Below, piece by piece: positions 1 through 9,486 of a DNA stretch of 64,000 nt. The notes under the pieces were generated by a model. That model did no database searches, had not been told where the DNA came from, and was given only the letters and a program-made list of their open reading frames with translations. The stretch is taken from contig WBSF01000007.1 in the NCBI GenBank assembly GCA_008923315.1, positions 526,247-590,246 of the forward strand. Reading direction: 5' to 3'. Made by a program: the position numbers and the translations under genes. This DNA is from Betaproteobacteria bacterium SCN1 (GTDB lineage Bacteria; Pseudomonadota; Gammaproteobacteria; Burkholderiales; Thiobacillaceae). Within the stretch, counting starts at the first letter, position 1; the number at the start of each line of letters is the position of its first letter.

Positions 1-507
1 GATGCGCTGGCCATCGCCATCGGCACCTCGCACGGCGCCTACAAGTTCACCCAGAAGCCCACCGGCAAGGTGCTGCGCATCGACCGCGTGAAGGAAATCC
101 ACGCGCGCATTCCCAACGTGCATCTGGTGATGCACGGTTCCTCCTCGGTGCCGGAAGACTGGCTCGCCGTCATCAACAGCTACGGCGGCGACATGGGCCA
201 GACCTACGGCGTGCCGGTCAGCGAAATCGTTGAAGGCATCAAGAGCGGCGTGCGCAAGGTCAACATCGACACCGACCTGCGCATGGCGTCCACCGGTGCG
301 ATCCGCAAGCACCTGGCGGAGAACAAGGCCAACTTCGACCCGCGCAAATTCCTCAAGGAAGCGACCAAAGGCATGAGCGAGATCTGCAAGGCGCGCTACG
401 AAGCCTTCGGCGCGGCGGGCCAGGCCAGCAAGATCAAGAAGGTCTTCAACCTGGAAGAAATGCAGAAGCGCTACGACAAGGGCGAACTGGATCCCAAAGT
501 CAACTGA
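1..507 (+). CDS. fba: Class II fructose-bisphosphate aldolase, C-terminal part (5' truncated by window)
   Basis: Condenses dihydroxyacetone phosphate with glyceraldehyde-3-phosphate in glycolysis/gluconeogenesis and, in autotrophs, the Calvin cycle. Reading frame 1 is open from the first base and gives 168 residues. The visible segment carries the metal-site region GTSHGAYKF, the conserved [11 protein letters not shown] stretch and the phosphate-binding NIDTDLRMA motif. A full protein of this subclass is about 350 residues, so roughly half is missing upstream of the window. A strong hairpin terminator follows 20 bp after the stop. The family call is firm; whether it belongs to a cbb operon cannot be seen. 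Confidence 0.95.
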   Translation, partial: DALAIAIGTSHGAYKFTQKPTGKVLRIDRVKEIHARIPNVHLVMHGSSSVPEDWLAVINSYGGDMGQTYGVPVSEIVEGIKSGVRKVNIDTDLRMASTGAIRKHLAENKANFDPRKFLKEATKGMSEICKARYEAFGAAGQASKIKKVFNLEEMQKRYDKGELDPKVN

Positions 508-527
508 TTTCCGGGTTCGACCGGTAA

Positions 528-553
528 AAGGGCGCTTCGGCGCCCTTTTTTAT
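528..553 (+). terminator. Rho-independent terminator after aldolase
   Basis: Perfect 6-bp stem GGGCGC/GCGCCC closed by a TTCG tetraloop (530-545) and followed by a run of seven T. It ends the aldolase transcript before the cytochrome gene. Confidence 0.9.
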
Positions 554-631
554 TCTGGACAGCCGCGTTATCGGAAGCTATATTGATATAAGAATGTCCT
601 AATATTCCTTTTATTTTTTCGGAGAGTCTCC

Positions 632-928
632 ATGTACAAACTGATTGCCCTGGCCGTTCTCGCCCTGGCCACCCTGCCTGCCCAGGCCAGTCCCGATCTG
701 GCCAACAAGAGCAAGTGCATGACCTGCCATCAGGTCGACAAGAAAGTCCTGGGTCCGTCCTTCAAGGACATTTCCGCCAAATACAAAGGCCAGAAGACAG
801 CCGAAGCCATGCTGGCGGACAGCATCGTCAAGGGTTCGAAAGGCAAATGGGGCGCTATTCCGATGCCGGTCCAGAAGGTGTCGCCGGCAGACGCCAAGAC
901 CCTGTCGAAGTGGATCCTGACGCTGTAA
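632..928 (+). CDS. Small periplasmic class I cytochrome c (c551/c552 type)
   Basis: Single-heme soluble electron carrier. Residues 1-19 form a Sec signal peptide ending in AQA. The heme-attachment motif CMTCH is at residues 29-33 and the likely axial methionine is M78 in the AIPMP stretch, as in the c551/c8 family. At 98 residues (79 mature) the length is normal for these one-electron donors to terminal oxidases or nitrite reductase. A GGAG-type ribosome site precedes the ATG. The gene is preceded by a terminator and an AT-rich region, so it is probably monocistronic. Its redox partner cannot be named from the sequence. Confidence 0.92.
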   Translation: MYKLIALAVLALATLPAQASPDLANKSKCMTCHQVDKKVLGPSFKDISAKYKGQKTAEAMLADSIVKGSKGKWGAIPMPVQKVSPADAKTLSKWILTL

Positions 929-941
929 GCAGGGTTGGGTA

Positions 942-2924
942 CTAGCCGAGCATCGCCTTCAGCGCGGCCAGCCGGTCGCTGCCGCTGGCTTTGGATTCGG
1001 CATCGGGGGCGGCATCCGGGCGCCGGATTTCGTCCCCCAGTTCCTCGATGAAGCGCGAAGGCTCGCACGACACCGACTCGCGCGCCCGCTTGCGGCGTGC
1101 GCAATAGGACAGGGTCAGCGATTTCCGTGCGCGGGTGACGCCGACGTACATCAGCCGGCGTTCCTCTTCCAGCCGGCCTTCGTCCACCGCGTCGCGGTGC
1201 GGCAGGATGTTTTCCTCCACGCCGACCAGGAAGACGTGGCCGAATTCCAGGCCCTTGGCGGCGTGCAGGGTCGACAGCCGTACCGCGTCGGGCTCCTCGT
1301 CCTCGCGGCCTTCCAGCAGCGTGATCAGGGCAATAGTCTGCGTGAGCTGCAGCAGATCCTTCTCGTCTTCCTCGCCCTTCTTCGCGATCCATGCGGCGAA
1401 TTCGCGCACGTTGTCCCAGCGCGACTGCGCGGCGCGCTGGTCGTCCTGATCGAACAGCCAGGCCTCGTAGCCGGTGGCCTGCAGCAGTTCGTCGAGCAGT
1501 TCGCCCGCCGGTTCGCGCGCGACGCGCGCTTCGAAGCGGTTGATGAACTGGCAGAACTCGACCAGCGGCGCGAGCTGGCGTTCGCCGATCTGCGCCGCGG
1601 CGGCGGCCGAGAACACGGCCTCGAACAGACTCACATGCAGCGTCGCGGCCACTTGGCCGAGCTTTTCGAGCGTGGCGGCACCGACACCGCGACGCGGTGT
1701 CGTGACCGCGCGAATGAAAGCGGGATCGTCGTCGCCGTTGGCGATCAGCCGCAGATAGGCGATGACGTCCTTGATCTCGCTCTTGTCGAAAAAGGATTGC
1801 CCGCCCGAGAGCTGGTAAGGGACCTTTTCGTTACGCAACGCCTGCTCGAAGATGCGCGCCTGATAGTTGCCGCGGTACAGGATCGCGTAGTCGCGCCATT
1901 CGGTGCGATGCTGAAACTTGTGCGACAGCAGGCGCATGACGACCGATTCGGCCTCGTGTTCGTCGTCCTTCGTCGGCATCACCTGGATGGCGTCGCCCAC
2001 GCCGAGGTCGCTCCACAGCCGCTTCTCGAACAGCTTGGGGTTGTTGGCGATGAGGCTGTTGGCGGCCTTGAGGATGCGTACCGTCGAGCGGTAGTTCTGT
2101 TCGAGCTTGACGACGTGCAGATGCGGGTAGTCGTCGCGCAGCTGGCGCAGGTTGTCGGCCGAGGCGCCGCGCCAGCCGTAGATCGCCTGATCGTCGTCGC
2201 CCACCGCGGTGAAGGCGGCGCGCACGCCGGTGAGCTTCTGCAGCAGCCGGTACTGTGCGGCATTGGTGTCCTGGTATTCGTCGACCAGAATGTGGCGCAG
2301 GCGGTTCTGCCACTTCTCGCGCAGTTCGGCGTGCGTATCCAGCAGTTCGGCCGGCAGGCGGATCAGGTCGTCGAAGTCCACCGCCTGGTAGGCGCGCAGG
2401 GTCGCGTCGTAGCGGTCGTAGATGCGGGCGTAGGCGCGCGCGTTGTCGTCCTCGGCGGATTGCAGCGCGGCGGCCGGCGAGGTCAGCGCGTTCTTCCACA
2501 GCGAGATGCGCGTCGCCGCGCGGCGGATTTCCTGCTTGTCGGTGGTCTTGAGGATCTCTGACACGATGCCCATCGCATCGGCGGAATCGAGGATGGAAAA
2601 CGCCGGTTTCAGCTCGGCGAATTTCGCGTCCTCGCGCAGCATTCTGAGGCCCAGCGAGTGAAACGTGGTGACGATGAGGCCTTTGGTGTTGACGCCTTGG
2701 GTCAGCTTGGCTGCGCGCTCCTGCATTTCGCGCGCAGCCTTGTTGGTGAAGGTGATCGCCGCGATCGCGCCCGGCTTGTAGCCGCATTCGCCGATCAGAT
2801 AGGCGATCTTGTGCGTGATCACGCGCGTCTTGCCCGAACCCGCGCCGGCCAGCACCAGCAGCGGTCCGTCGAGGTATTTCGCCGCTTCGCGCTGCGGCGG
2901 GTTGAGCGCGGCGAGCAGGCTCAT
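942..2924 (-). CDS. rep: Rep/UvrD-family ATP-dependent DNA helicase
   Basis: Superfamily 1A 3'-to-5' helicase of 660 residues, the usual length for Rep. Visible motifs in order: Q-motif NPPQREA near residue 9, Walker A GAGSGKT at 27-33, motif II DEYQDTN near 215, motif [14 protein letters not shown], motif [12 protein letters not shown] and motif [10 protein letters not shown]. Rep helps replication forks pass obstacles. Its start codon overlaps the stop of the upstream glutaredoxin-like gene by 4 bp (ATGA), so the two are translationally coupled. Long open frames on the opposite strand are shadows of its GC-rich codons. Confidence 0.95.
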   Translation of the reverse strand: MSLLAALNPPQREAAKYLDGPLLVLAGAGSGKTRVITHKIAYLIGECGYKPGAIAAITFTNKAAREMQERAAKLTQGVNTKGLIVTTFHSLGLRMLREDAKFAELKPAFSILDSADAMGIVSEILKTTDKQEIRRAATRISLWKNALTSPAAALQSAEDDNARAYARIYDRYDATLRAYQAVDFDDLIRLPAELLDTHAELREKWQNRLRHILVDEYQDTNAAQYRLLQKLTGVRAAFTAVGDDDQAIYGWRGASADNLRQLRDDYPHLHVVKLEQNYRSTVRILKAANSLIANNPKLFEKRLWSDLGVGDAIQVMPTKDDEHEAESVVMRLLSHKFQHRTEWRDYAILYRGNYQARIFEQALRNEKVPYQLSGGQSFFDKSEIKDVIAYLRLIANGDDDPAFIRAVTTPRRGVGAATLEKLGQVAATLHVSLFEAVFSAAAAAQIGERQLAPLVEFCQFINRFEARVAREPAGELLDELLQATGYEAWLFDQDDQRAAQSRWDNVREFAAWIAKKGEEDEKDLLQLTQTIALITLLEGREDEEPDAVRLSTLHAAKGLEFGHVFLVGVEENILPHRDAVDEGRLEEERRLMYVGVTRARKSLTLSYCARRKRARESVSCEPSRFIEELGDEIRRPDAAPDAESKASGSDRLAALKAMLG

Positions 2925-3313
2925 GCTGCGCCGAATTCGCGTTCGAGCCAGGCGTTGATGGCGTCCGATTCGTACAGCCAGGTCTGCTGGCCGTCCGCCG
3001 CGGTGATCAGCAGGCAGGGCACCTGCGCCGTGCCGCCGCCGGCCACGAGCGCAGCACGATGGACATCGTCGCTGCGCGCGTCGCGCAGTTCGACATGCAG
3101 CGACAGCCGCCGCAGCGTGCGTTGTACCTTGATGCAGAACGGGCAGGTCGGGAAATGGTAGAGCGCGAGTGCGCGGGTGCGCGCATCCACGGCTGCCTGC
3201 GCCTCGATGCTGCGTACCATGCCCCTGGGACGGGTCAACCAGTTGCCCAGCAGCAGAAAGGGACCGAGCACGGCGCGCAGGGTGCGAAAGAACAGGCGGA
3301 TCAGGGATTTCAT
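2921..3313 (-). CDS. Glutaredoxin/GST N-terminal domain protein
   Basis: A 130-residue protein with an N-terminal hydrophobic stretch (about residues 5-25) followed by a thioredoxin-fold domain. A CPFC redox motif lies at residues 57-60 in the context HFPTCPFC, typical of glutaredoxins and GST N-terminal domains; the C-terminal [12 protein letters not shown] matches the glutathione-binding ESxAI region. The ATG at 3313 is chosen because upstream in-frame extension runs into the divergent apaH region and has no recognisable homology. The domain is probably tethered to the inner membrane. It is coupled to rep by a 4-bp overlap. Substrate unknown. Confidence 0.85.
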   Translation of the reverse strand: MKSLIRLFFRTLRAVLGPFLLLGNWLTRPRGMVRSIEAQAAVDARTRALALYHFPTCPFCIKVQRTLRRLSLHVELRDARSDDVHRAALVAGGGTAQVPCLLITAADGQQTWLYESDAINAWLEREFGAA

Positions 3314-3382
3314 GGGAAACGTCGAAAGGCGGAAAACGGGCGCGCTATGATGCGGGGCAACACAACGCCTGCGGTATTTTAT

Positions 3383-4204
3383 ATGGCCATCTACGCCATT
3401 GGCGACATTCAGGGGTGCCGCGAGTCGCTCGAACGCCTGCTCGACCTGATCCGTTTCGATCCCGCCGCCGACCGGCTCTGGTTCGTCGGCGATCTTGTCA
3501 ATCGCGGCCCCGATTCGCTCGGTACGCTGCGATTGATCAAAAGTCTTGGCGAGGCTGCAGTCTGCGTACTCGGCAACCACGATCTGCACCTGCTGGCGCT
3601 GGCCGAGGGTTTGGGCCGCGTGCACAAGGGCGATACGCTCGATGCCATACTGGCGGCCCCGGATCGCGACGCGTTGCTGCACTGGTTGCGGCACCGCCGG
3701 CTGGCCTGGCTTGAGGACGGATTTCTGCTGATCCATGCCGGCGTGCTGCCAGGATGGACGGCGAGCGATGTGATGGCGTACGCCGCCGAGGCGGAAGCGG
3801 CGTTGCAGGGGGCCGACTACCGGATATTCTTCGAGCGCATGTACGGCAATGTGCCGGCCGCCTGGTCACCCGGCTTGCAGGGGTATGAGCGTCTGCGCGC
3901 GATCGTCAATGCCTTGACGCGGCTGCGCTACTGTTCGGCGGCGGGCGAGATGGAATTTCACCACAAGGGGGCACCGGGCACGCAGCCTGCGGGCTGGCTG
4001 CCGTGGTTCGAGGTGCCGGGGCGCGCCAGTGCCGACACCACCTGCGTGATCGGCCACTGGTCCACGCTGGGGCTGATCGACCGGCCCGGTCTGATCGCGC
4101 TGGATACCGGGTGCCTGTGGGGCGGCAGGCTCACTGCGATGCGGCTGACGGACCGGCAGGCGTTTGCGGTGGCGTGTCCGCAGATGCAACCTCCAAAAGG
4201 CTAG
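3383..4204 (+). CDS. apaH: Bis(5'-nucleosyl)-tetraphosphatase, symmetrical (ApaH)
   Basis: Hydrolyses Ap4A to two ADP and also removes Np4 caps from RNA. The 273-residue product has the calcineurin-like metallophosphatase signature: GDIQGC at 6-11, [10 protein letters not shown] near 41, GNHDLH near 70, and a later HAG motif. Length matches E. coli ApaH (about 280). The ATG at 3383 directly precedes the conserved N-terminus AIYAIGDI; a longer upstream frame was rejected. Its last 74 bp overlap, in antiparallel orientation, the 3' end of the OlsA-like gene. Confidence 0.95.
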   Translation: MAIYAIGDIQGCRESLERLLDLIRFDPAADRLWFVGDLVNRGPDSLGTLRLIKSLGEAAVCVLGNHDLHLLALAEGLGRVHKGDTLDAILAAPDRDALLHWLRHRRLAWLEDGFLLIHAGVLPGWTASDVMAYAAEAEAALQGADYRIFFERMYGNVPAAWSPGLQGYERLRAIVNALTRLRYCSAAGEMEFHHKGAPGTQPAGWLPWFEVPGRASADTTCVIGHWSTLGLIDRPGLIALDTGCLWGGRLTAMRLTDRQAFAVACPQMQPPKG

Positions 4205-4919
4205 CGACCGCGCGTTCGGTCGTGGCCGCGAGTTCGCGCCGGTGCCCATCGGGCGAAACCGGCTCGCCGAAACGCAGTTCTGCAGTGAGCCCGCCGGCGT
4301 CGAGGATGCGCGTGACGCTTTCCCACAGACTGATGTCGTCGATGTAGGCCGGCGCGGCGCTGTACCGGCCGTCCGGCGTCCGGTAACGCAAGGCCGCCGG
4401 CACCACGGGGCAATTCAGCGCGACTGCGGGCTGCAGCAGGGAGGGCAGAAAGCGCTTGAGGCCGCGGCCATCGCTGGTCGTGCCTTCGGGAAAGACTGCA
4501 ACCCAATGTCCGGCCTGCATCAGGGCGGCCATCTCGGCGTTGATGCGCCTCGTGTCGGCACGGCGACCGCGTTCCAGGAACAGCGTGCCCACGCGATGCG
4601 CGAGCCAGCCGACCACCGGCCAGCGCCGCACTTCCGACTTCGAGACGAAATGCACGCGGCGTGCGGCGAGAATCAGATAGATGTCGATCCAGGAGACATG
4701 GTTGCAGACCAGCAGCGCGCCCGCGGACAGGGCGGGGGGCGTTCCGGTGTGTACGCGTACACGCAGGATCGCGAGCAGGCGGGCCGACCAGCGGGCGACG
4801 ATCCGGTCCCGGCCGCGTTCGCCGGCCAGCGGCAGCGCAAACAGCGCGAGGGTCACGCCCCACACGAGGTGGGCGGCCAGCAGGACGAGACGGGGCAAAC
4901 GGCGGTATGCGGCGATCAC
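4131..4919 (-). CDS. olsA: 1-acyl-glycerol-3-phosphate acyltransferase-like (OlsA-like)
   Basis: PlsC-family O-acyltransferase. The catalytic HX4D motif appears as HVSWID at residues 74-79, and the acceptor motif FPEGT lies near residue 140. A GTG at 4919 fits the family N-terminus; an ATG at 4979 would add 20 residues overlapping the upstream gene. The adjacent OlsB-like N-acyltransferase upstream suggests that the pair makes ornithine lipids: OlsB forms lyso-ornithine lipid and OlsA adds the second acyl chain. The alternative, a phospholipid PlsC, cannot be excluded. The 3' end overlaps apaH by 74 bp on the opposite strand, and the last 16 or so residues are Pro/Ala/Ser-rich. Confidence 0.78.
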   Translation of the reverse strand: MIAAYRRLPRLVLLAAHLVWGVTLALFALPLAGERGRDRIVARWSARLLAILRVRVHTGTPPALSAGALLVCNHVSWIDIYLILAARRVHFVSKSEVRRWPVVGWLAHRVGTLFLERGRRADTRRINAEMAALMQAGHWVAVFPEGTTSDGRGLKRFLPSLLQPAVALNCPVVPAALRYRTPDGRYSAAPAYIDDISLWESVTRILDAGGLTAELRFGEPVSPDGHRRELAATTERAVASLLEVASADTPPQTPAGPSAASQ

Positions 4920-4956
4920 GCCCGCATTGTAAGGCGCGCGGCAGCCCGGCAGTTCC

Positions 4957-5706
4957 TTAGCCGAGCAGGCGCCGGGCATAGCCGCGGTTCAGACGCGACA
5001 TCGGCAGCAGCATCAACAGATCGGCGGTGTTGAAATCAGGATCCCAGGCGGGTTCGCCGCAGATTACCGCACCCAGTCGCGTGTAGCCCTTGATCAGCGG
5101 CGGCAGCGGTGCGTCGAGCCCGTCGTCGAGCGACTCGACCGGCAGGCGGCAGCGCGGCGTGACGTGCCATTCGACCGGGGCGAGATGGTGTACGGCTAGC
5201 TGGCGGAAAAGGCGCGCCGCGACGTGGCCGCCGTCGTGCATGGCGATGCTGGCACAGCCGATGATGGTCTCGTGGCCGTGGCGGGTCATGTAGTCGGCCA
5301 GCCCCATCCACAGCCGCGCGATGACCGCGCCGCTGCGGTGATCAGGGTGCACGCAGGAGCGGCCCAGTTCGGCCATGCGCGGGCGCAGGCCGTTCAGCCG
5401 GGTCAGATCGAATTCCTGTTCGGAGTAGTAGCTGCCCACGCGTCTCGCTGATTCCGGCGAGAGGATGCGGTAAGTGCCGACGACTTCGCCGCTTCGCAGT
5501 TCGCGCACCAGCAGGTGATCGCAATAGGGGTCGAAGAGATCGATGTCGTGGCCCGGCTGAAGAGTCGACAGCCGCGCCCCCATTTCCTCGGCGAAAACCT
5601 TGTAGCGCAGGCGCTGCGCCTCGCGGATTTCGGCATCGTCCACCGCCAGTGAAACGTGATAGCGGCTGACGGGGACGGTCTGGACGGTACGGCGGACATC
5701 GAGCAT
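4957..5706 (-). CDS. olsB: GNAT-type acyltransferase, OlsB-like
   Basis: A 249-residue protein of the OlsB/hemolysin-like acyltransferase family (Acetyltransf_5), which moves a 3-hydroxyacyl group from ACP to ornithine. Recognisable segments are RLRYKVFAEEMGA, FDPYCDHLLV, the motif GTYRIL, ELGRSCVHPDHR and GCASIAMHDGG. The ATG at 5706 is preferred over an upstream TTG because GGAG lies 6 nt before it. It sits directly upstream of the PlsC-like gene in the same orientation, the usual olsBA arrangement. Function by homology; the ornithine specificity is inferred from the pairing. Confidence 0.8.
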   Translation of the reverse strand: MLDVRRTVQTVPVSRYHVSLAVDDAEIREAQRLRYKVFAEEMGARLSTLQPGHDIDLFDPYCDHLLVRELRSGEVVGTYRILSPESARRVGSYYSEQEFDLTRLNGLRPRMAELGRSCVHPDHRSGAVIARLWMGLADYMTRHGHETIIGCASIAMHDGGHVAARLFRQLAVHHLAPVEWHVTPRCRLPVESLDDGLDAPLPPLIKGYTRLGAVICGEPAWDPDFNTADLLMLLPMSRLNRGYARRLLG

Positions 5707-5813
5707 GGCGCACTCCGGCAATGGAATGCGCGCAGCTTAGGCAATGGGTGTGAATCCGGCGTGACGCAGGGATGGCGAAACGATGACGGCTCTCCCTCCG
5801 GGGGGAGGGGCGC

Positions 5814-6269
5814 TCAGTGCGATACGCGGGTGGTGCCGCCGCCGCTCAGTATGCGCACGCGGTCGCCGACCTGGAAGCTTTCGTCCGCCGCCTGCGTGAT
5901 GGCGATCAGGCGGCCCGAGTCGAGTTTGACCGTGATTTCCACGCCTTTTTGCCGGGTAAGGCCTTCTTCCGCCGCCGCGCCGCCCAGACCGCCGAGCACC
6001 GCGCCCACGGCCGCACCGACCACACTGCCTTTGCCGCCGCCGACCGTGCTGCCGGCGACGCCGCCGACCACGGCCCCTGCCCCCGCGCCGATCGGCGTCT
6101 TGGTGCCTTCGATGTTGACCTCGCGCACCGACTCGACCACGCCCATCTGCACCTCCTGGACGGTACGTGCCTGTTCGCGCGTGTAGTCCTTGCCACCCGT
6201 GCCGGCGGCACAGCCGAACAGCAGGGCGGCGGAACAGGCGGCGACGGCGAGCGCGAGCGGTGTGTTCAT
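5814..6269 (-). CDS. Glycine-zipper outer-membrane lipoprotein (SlyB/Pcp-like)
   Basis: A 151-residue lipoprotein. The signal peptide ends in the lipobox LLFGC (Cys20). Residues about 60-100 form a glycine-zipper with alternating GAGAGAVVGG and GAAVGAVLGG units, typical of 17 kDa surface antigen/SlyB proteins that sit in the outer membrane. The C-terminus (about 110-150) is a small beta domain with the SlyB-like VKLDSGR...QVGDRVRI pattern. GGAG precedes the ATG at 6269. The role is probably envelope stability under cation or stress conditions; this is family knowledge, not visible in the sequence. Confidence 0.87.
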   Translation of the reverse strand: MNTPLALAVAACSAALLFGCAAGTGGKDYTREQARTVQEVQMGVVESVREVNIEGTKTPIGAGAGAVVGGVAGSTVGGGKGSVVGAAVGAVLGGLGGAAAEEGLTRQKGVEITVKLDSGRLIAITQAADESFQVGDRVRILSGGGTTRVSH

Positions 6270-6325
6270 GTCGAGGACTCCTCGAAGGGCAGGATGCAAT
6301 TGAGACTGGCGGGCACGGTACGGGT

Positions 6326-7264
6326 TCAATCCAGCAGCGGCTGCCCGAATGCCGCCTGTGCACGGGCGGCGATGTCGGCGCGGGCGGGCGCATGATTCTG
6401 CCCGCCGCGGTGTTCGATCTTGAGTGCGCCCATCACGCTGGCGAGCCGGCCGGTCCTGTCCCAGTCCCAGCCGCGTGCGATGCCGTAGAGCAGGCCGGCA
6501 CGGAAGGCATCGCCGCAGCCGGTGGGATCGACTACGGCGCGGGCGGCGACGACGGGAATCTCGATGACGGCGCCGTTGGCGTAGAAACGGGAGCCTGCCT
6601 CGCCGCGCGTGACCACCAGGCATTTCACCCGGGCGGCCAGTGCGTCGAGTCCCAGACCGGTACGTGTCTGCAGCAGTTCGGCCTCGTAGTCGTTGAGGGT
6701 GACGTAGTCGGCCAGATCGACCATTTCCAGCAGTTCCCCGCCGGAAAACAGCGGCATGCCCTGGCCGGGATCGAACACGAAGGGAATGCCGGCGGCGCGG
6801 AACTGCCGGCAGTGGTTCAGCATGCCGTCCCGGCCGTCCGGCGAGACGATGCCGAGACCGATGTCGCGCGCCCGAGAGGCATCGTTTTCGTGCGAGAAAT
6901 TCATCGCGCCGGGATGAAAGGCGGTGATCTGGTTGTCGGCCAGGTCGGTGGTGATGAAGGCCTGCGCGGTATAGGTGCCGGGCAGGTGGCGGATGGCCTC
7001 GCGTGCGATGCCGAGCGCGTCCAGCCGCTCGGCGTAGGGGCCGAAATCGTCGCCGACGGTGGCCATGATCACCGGTTCGCCGCCCAGCAGCCTGAGGTTG
7101 TAGGCGATGTTGCCCGCGCAGCCGCCGTATTCGCGCCGCATTTCAGGCACGAGAAAGGACACGTTCAGCATGTGGATCTTGTCCGGCAGGATGTGGTGTT
7201 TGAAGTGATCCTGGAACACCATGATCGAATCGAAGGCGAGCGAGCCGCAGATGAGCGTGCGCAT
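6326..7264 (-). CDS. PfkB-family carbohydrate/nucleoside kinase (adenosine kinase-like)
   Basis: A 312-residue ribokinase-fold kinase. The N-terminal sugar-binding half has GGCAGNIAYNLRLLGG (PfkB signature 1 region), and the C-terminal anion-hole/catalytic motif is DPTGCGDAFRAGLL with the catalytic Asp in GCGDAF. Length and the HPGAMN segment resemble bacterial adenosine-kinase-like PfkB proteins, but substrate cannot be assigned from sequence alone. It lies 56 bp upstream of the lipoprotein gene and divergent from the phospholipase C-like gene. Confidence 0.88.
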   Translation of the reverse strand: MRTLICGSLAFDSIMVFQDHFKHHILPDKIHMLNVSFLVPEMRREYGGCAGNIAYNLRLLGGEPVIMATVGDDFGPYAERLDALGIAREAIRHLPGTYTAQAFITTDLADNQITAFHPGAMNFSHENDASRARDIGLGIVSPDGRDGMLNHCRQFRAAGIPFVFDPGQGMPLFSGGELLEMVDLADYVTLNDYEAELLQTRTGLGLDALAARVKCLVVTRGEAGSRFYANGAVIEIPVVAARAVVDPTGCGDAFRAGLLYGIARGWDWDRTGRLASVMGALKIEHRGGQNHAPARADIAARAQAAFGQPLLD

Positions 7265-7380
7265 GACGGGCGGGGGATGATAACGACAGCGGCGATTATA
7301 CGCAGGCGCCGCCGGCCGATTTCATCGAATATTCATCGCGTTGACAGCGGATGGTCATGCCGGCCGGCCATGCTGCGCGC

Positions 7381-8256
7381 ATGGAAGCGAGACTCGCAAG
7401 ACGCTCAGTACTGCTCTGGTCGGTGCCCGCGGCTCTGTTCGCGGGCGACGCGCTGGCATGGGGGCTCTACACCCATGTTTATTTCGCCCAGCTCCTGATC
7501 TGGGCGGTACCGCTTGCCGATCCCGCGTTGCGCCGCGCGGTGCGCAAGTTTCCCGAACGGCTGGTCGCCGGTGCCTGTCTGCCCGATCTCGCCCTGGTGG
7601 GGCGGCTTTCGGGTACCCGGGCCTTCGAGGGAACCCATCGCTGGGAAGCGGCGCACGCGCTGCTCGACGCGGCACGGGACGACGCCGGCCGCGCCTGTGC
7701 CGTCGGTGCGATGAGCTATCTGTGGGTCGACATCATCGCGCACAACCATTTCGTGCCCGCGCACGAACATCTCTGGTGGAATGTGCCGATGCTGACGCAC
7801 GCGGCGTCTGAATGGGCGATGGACCGTCACATCGCACGTCATCTGCTGCGTCCGCCCGCCGCACTGCTTCGGGCGGATACCTGGCTCGTCGACTATGTGG
7901 CCCGCCATTTCGACTGCACGCCGCGGACGGCGGCACGGGCGATCCGGCAGCTCGGCCGTGCCGAACGCCTGCTGCGTCGCAGTCATCTGCCGGGCCTGCT
8001 GCATGGTGCCGGGCGCCTGTTCGACCGTACCCTGTCGGCGCGTTTCGATTACTACGTCCGGGAAACGATCGCCCGCCTGCCGCAGATGGATCGCGTGCTG
8101 GCGGGCGAGAGCCCGGCCTGGATCGCCGATTGCCCGCCCCCCGGCGAAGTCCGCGCGCGCATCGCCGCGCATGCGCCCGAACTGGTCGCCTGCCGGCTGC
8201 CGCTGCCGGTGGATCTGTACGAAGCCGGGCCGGCGGTACTGGAACGGGCTGCCTGA
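7381..8256 (+). CDS. Secreted zinc-dependent phospholipase C-like protein
   Basis: A 291-residue protein of the Zn_dep_PLPC family (Pfam PF00882). The N-terminus has an arginine pair and hydrophobic core and should be cleaved after GDALA, which would leave tryptophan as residue 1 of the mature protein. In B. cereus PLC the N-terminal Trp amine is a zinc ligand, so this fits an active trinuclear site. Further candidates for ligands are WGLYTHV, the PDLAL aspartate, [10 protein letters not shown], and DIIAHNHF. The start could also be ATG 7351, 10 codons upstream; neither has a strong ribosome site. Substrate unknown; many proteobacterial members are uncharacterised. Confidence 0.8.
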   Translation: MEARLARRSVLLWSVPAALFAGDALAWGLYTHVYFAQLLIWAVPLADPALRRAVRKFPERLVAGACLPDLALVGRLSGTRAFEGTHRWEAAHALLDAARDDAGRACAVGAMSYLWVDIIAHNHFVPAHEHLWWNVPMLTHAASEWAMDRHIARHLLRPPAALLRADTWLVDYVARHFDCTPRTAARAIRQLGRAERLLRRSHLPGLLHGAGRLFDRTLSARFDYYVRETIARLPQMDRVLAGESPAWIADCPPPGEVRARIAAHAPELVACRLPLPVDLYEAGPAVLERAA

Positions 8257-8395
8257 CGCCGCCCACAGGAACGTGGATCCGGTATCCGGGCGTCAGGCCG
8301 TCTCAATGGCGCCCATTGAAACGATCTGCTGGAACAGTCGTCGGCCCGGCTGCACAATGGGACTCATCCCAACGTGTCGTCGAAAGGAGAAGCGC

Positions 8396-8890
8396 ATGAA
8401 AGCCAAAGCCCGGAAATCCGCCGCCATCGATATCGGCATCTCGGAAGCCGACCGCGCCAAAATCGCGCAGGGCCTCTCGAAACTGCTCGCCGACAGTTTT
8501 TCGCTCTACCTGATGACGCACAACTTCCACTGGAACGTCACCGGCCCGATGTTCAACACGCTCCATACCATGTTCATGGCGCAATACACCGAGCAGTGGA
8601 ACGCGCTGGATCTCGTCGCCGAGCGCATCCGCGCCCTGGGTCATCCTGCGCCGGGCACGTTCAAGGACTACGCCAAACTTGCTTCGATCAAGGAAGTCGC
8701 CGGCGTGCCGAAGGCGACCGAGATGATCCGGCTGCTGGTCGACGCCCAGGAAGCCACCGCCCGTACGGCGCGCAGTCTCTTTCCGGTCGTGGACAAGGCG
8801 AACGACCAGCCGACGATGGATCTGCTGACGCAGCGCCTGGAAGTGCACGAGAAAACCGCATGGATGCTGCGCAGCCTGCTGGAAGAATGA
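8396..8890 (+). CDS. dps: Dps-family ferritin-like DNA-protection protein
   Basis: A 164-residue four-helix protein that stores iron and detoxifies peroxide as a dodecamer. The Dps ferroxidase signature is visible: [13 protein letters not shown] near residue 41-53 followed by [12 protein letters not shown], with the His, Asp/Glu ligands in the expected spacing. The lysine-rich N-terminus (MKAKARKSA) resembles DNA-binding tails. AAGGAG precedes the ATG at 8396 by 7 nt. The gene stands alone and is convergent with the PAP2 gene. Confidence 0.93.
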   Translation: MKAKARKSAAIDIGISEADRAKIAQGLSKLLADSFSLYLMTHNFHWNVTGPMFNTLHTMFMAQYTEQWNALDLVAERIRALGHPAPGTFKDYAKLASIKEVAGVPKATEMIRLLVDAQEATARTARSLFPVVDKANDQPTMDLLTQRLEVHEKTAWMLRSLLEE

Positions 8891-8927
8891 GCGCGCACGG
8901 CCATCCCGGAGTCGGGGTGGCCGCGGT

Positions 8928-9476
8928 TCACAACATGAGCGACGCGCCGGCGATGCCGATGCCCAGGAACGCGCCGACGATCACGTCGCTCGGATAGTGC
9001 AGGCCAAGTACCAGCCGCGAAGCGGCGACCAGCAGCGTGAACGGCCAGACGAGCCAGCCGAGTGCGGGGTAATAGGCTGTGGCGATCGTGCTGAACACGA
9101 CGGCGTGCAGGGTATGGCCGGATGGAAAACTGAAGTGATCGAGTGGCGCGCTCAGGCAACGGATCGCCGGACAGACCTGATAGGGACGCGGCCGTTCGGT
9201 CGCCCCTTTCAGCCATTTGTAGGCCAGCGTTCCGGTCAGACCGGCTGCGGCCATGTGGGCGACGGCCGGCAGGGCGGTCCATCCCTGCCAGACGGGCAGC
9301 GCCGCCATCAGTACGTACCAGAAAATGCCGTCGCCGAGCCGGCTGGCGACGCGGAAGAGCGTGATTTCCCAGACCGGCAGCCGCACGCCGTTCAGCCGTT
9401 CCAGCCAGACATGTTCCCGTACAGCCAGCCGTTGCAGGCCATGGTGGGCGGAAAAGGCGAAACGGTTCGAATGCAT
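8928..9476 (-). CDS. PAP2-family membrane phosphatase
   Basis: A 182-residue type 2 phosphatidic acid phosphatase-like membrane protein. All three catalytic motifs are present: KGATERPRP, FPSGHT and SRLVLGLHYPSD. Several hydrophobic helices flank them. The ATG at 9476 starts 10 bp after the stop of the GT4 glycosyltransferase, so the two form one transcription unit. The likely substrate is a lipid or undecaprenyl phosphate/pyrophosphate, or phosphatidic acid; pairing with a glycosyltransferase suggests glycolipid metabolism. Confidence 0.9.
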   Translation of the reverse strand: MHSNRFAFSAHHGLQRLAVREHVWLERLNGVRLPVWEITLFRVASRLGDGIFWYVLMAALPVWQGWTALPAVAHMAAAGLTGTLAYKWLKGATERPRPYQVCPAIRCLSAPLDHFSFPSGHTLHAVVFSTIATAYYPALGWLVWPFTLLVAASRLVLGLHYPSDVIVGAFLGIGIAGASLML

Positions 9477-9486
9477 GGCGCTGGCT

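Noticed and set aside
1197-2561. 454-residue open frame antisense to the Rep helicase
   Set aside because: Composition is that of a GC-rich shadow frame (Val/Arg/Gln/Asp-rich, no recognisable domain); the minus-strand helicase has full motif conservation.
5791-5811. GC-rich hairpin between the lipoprotein and olsB genes
   Set aside because: Short stem (CCCTCC/GGAGGG) with no T-run on the minus strand; not enough for a terminator call.
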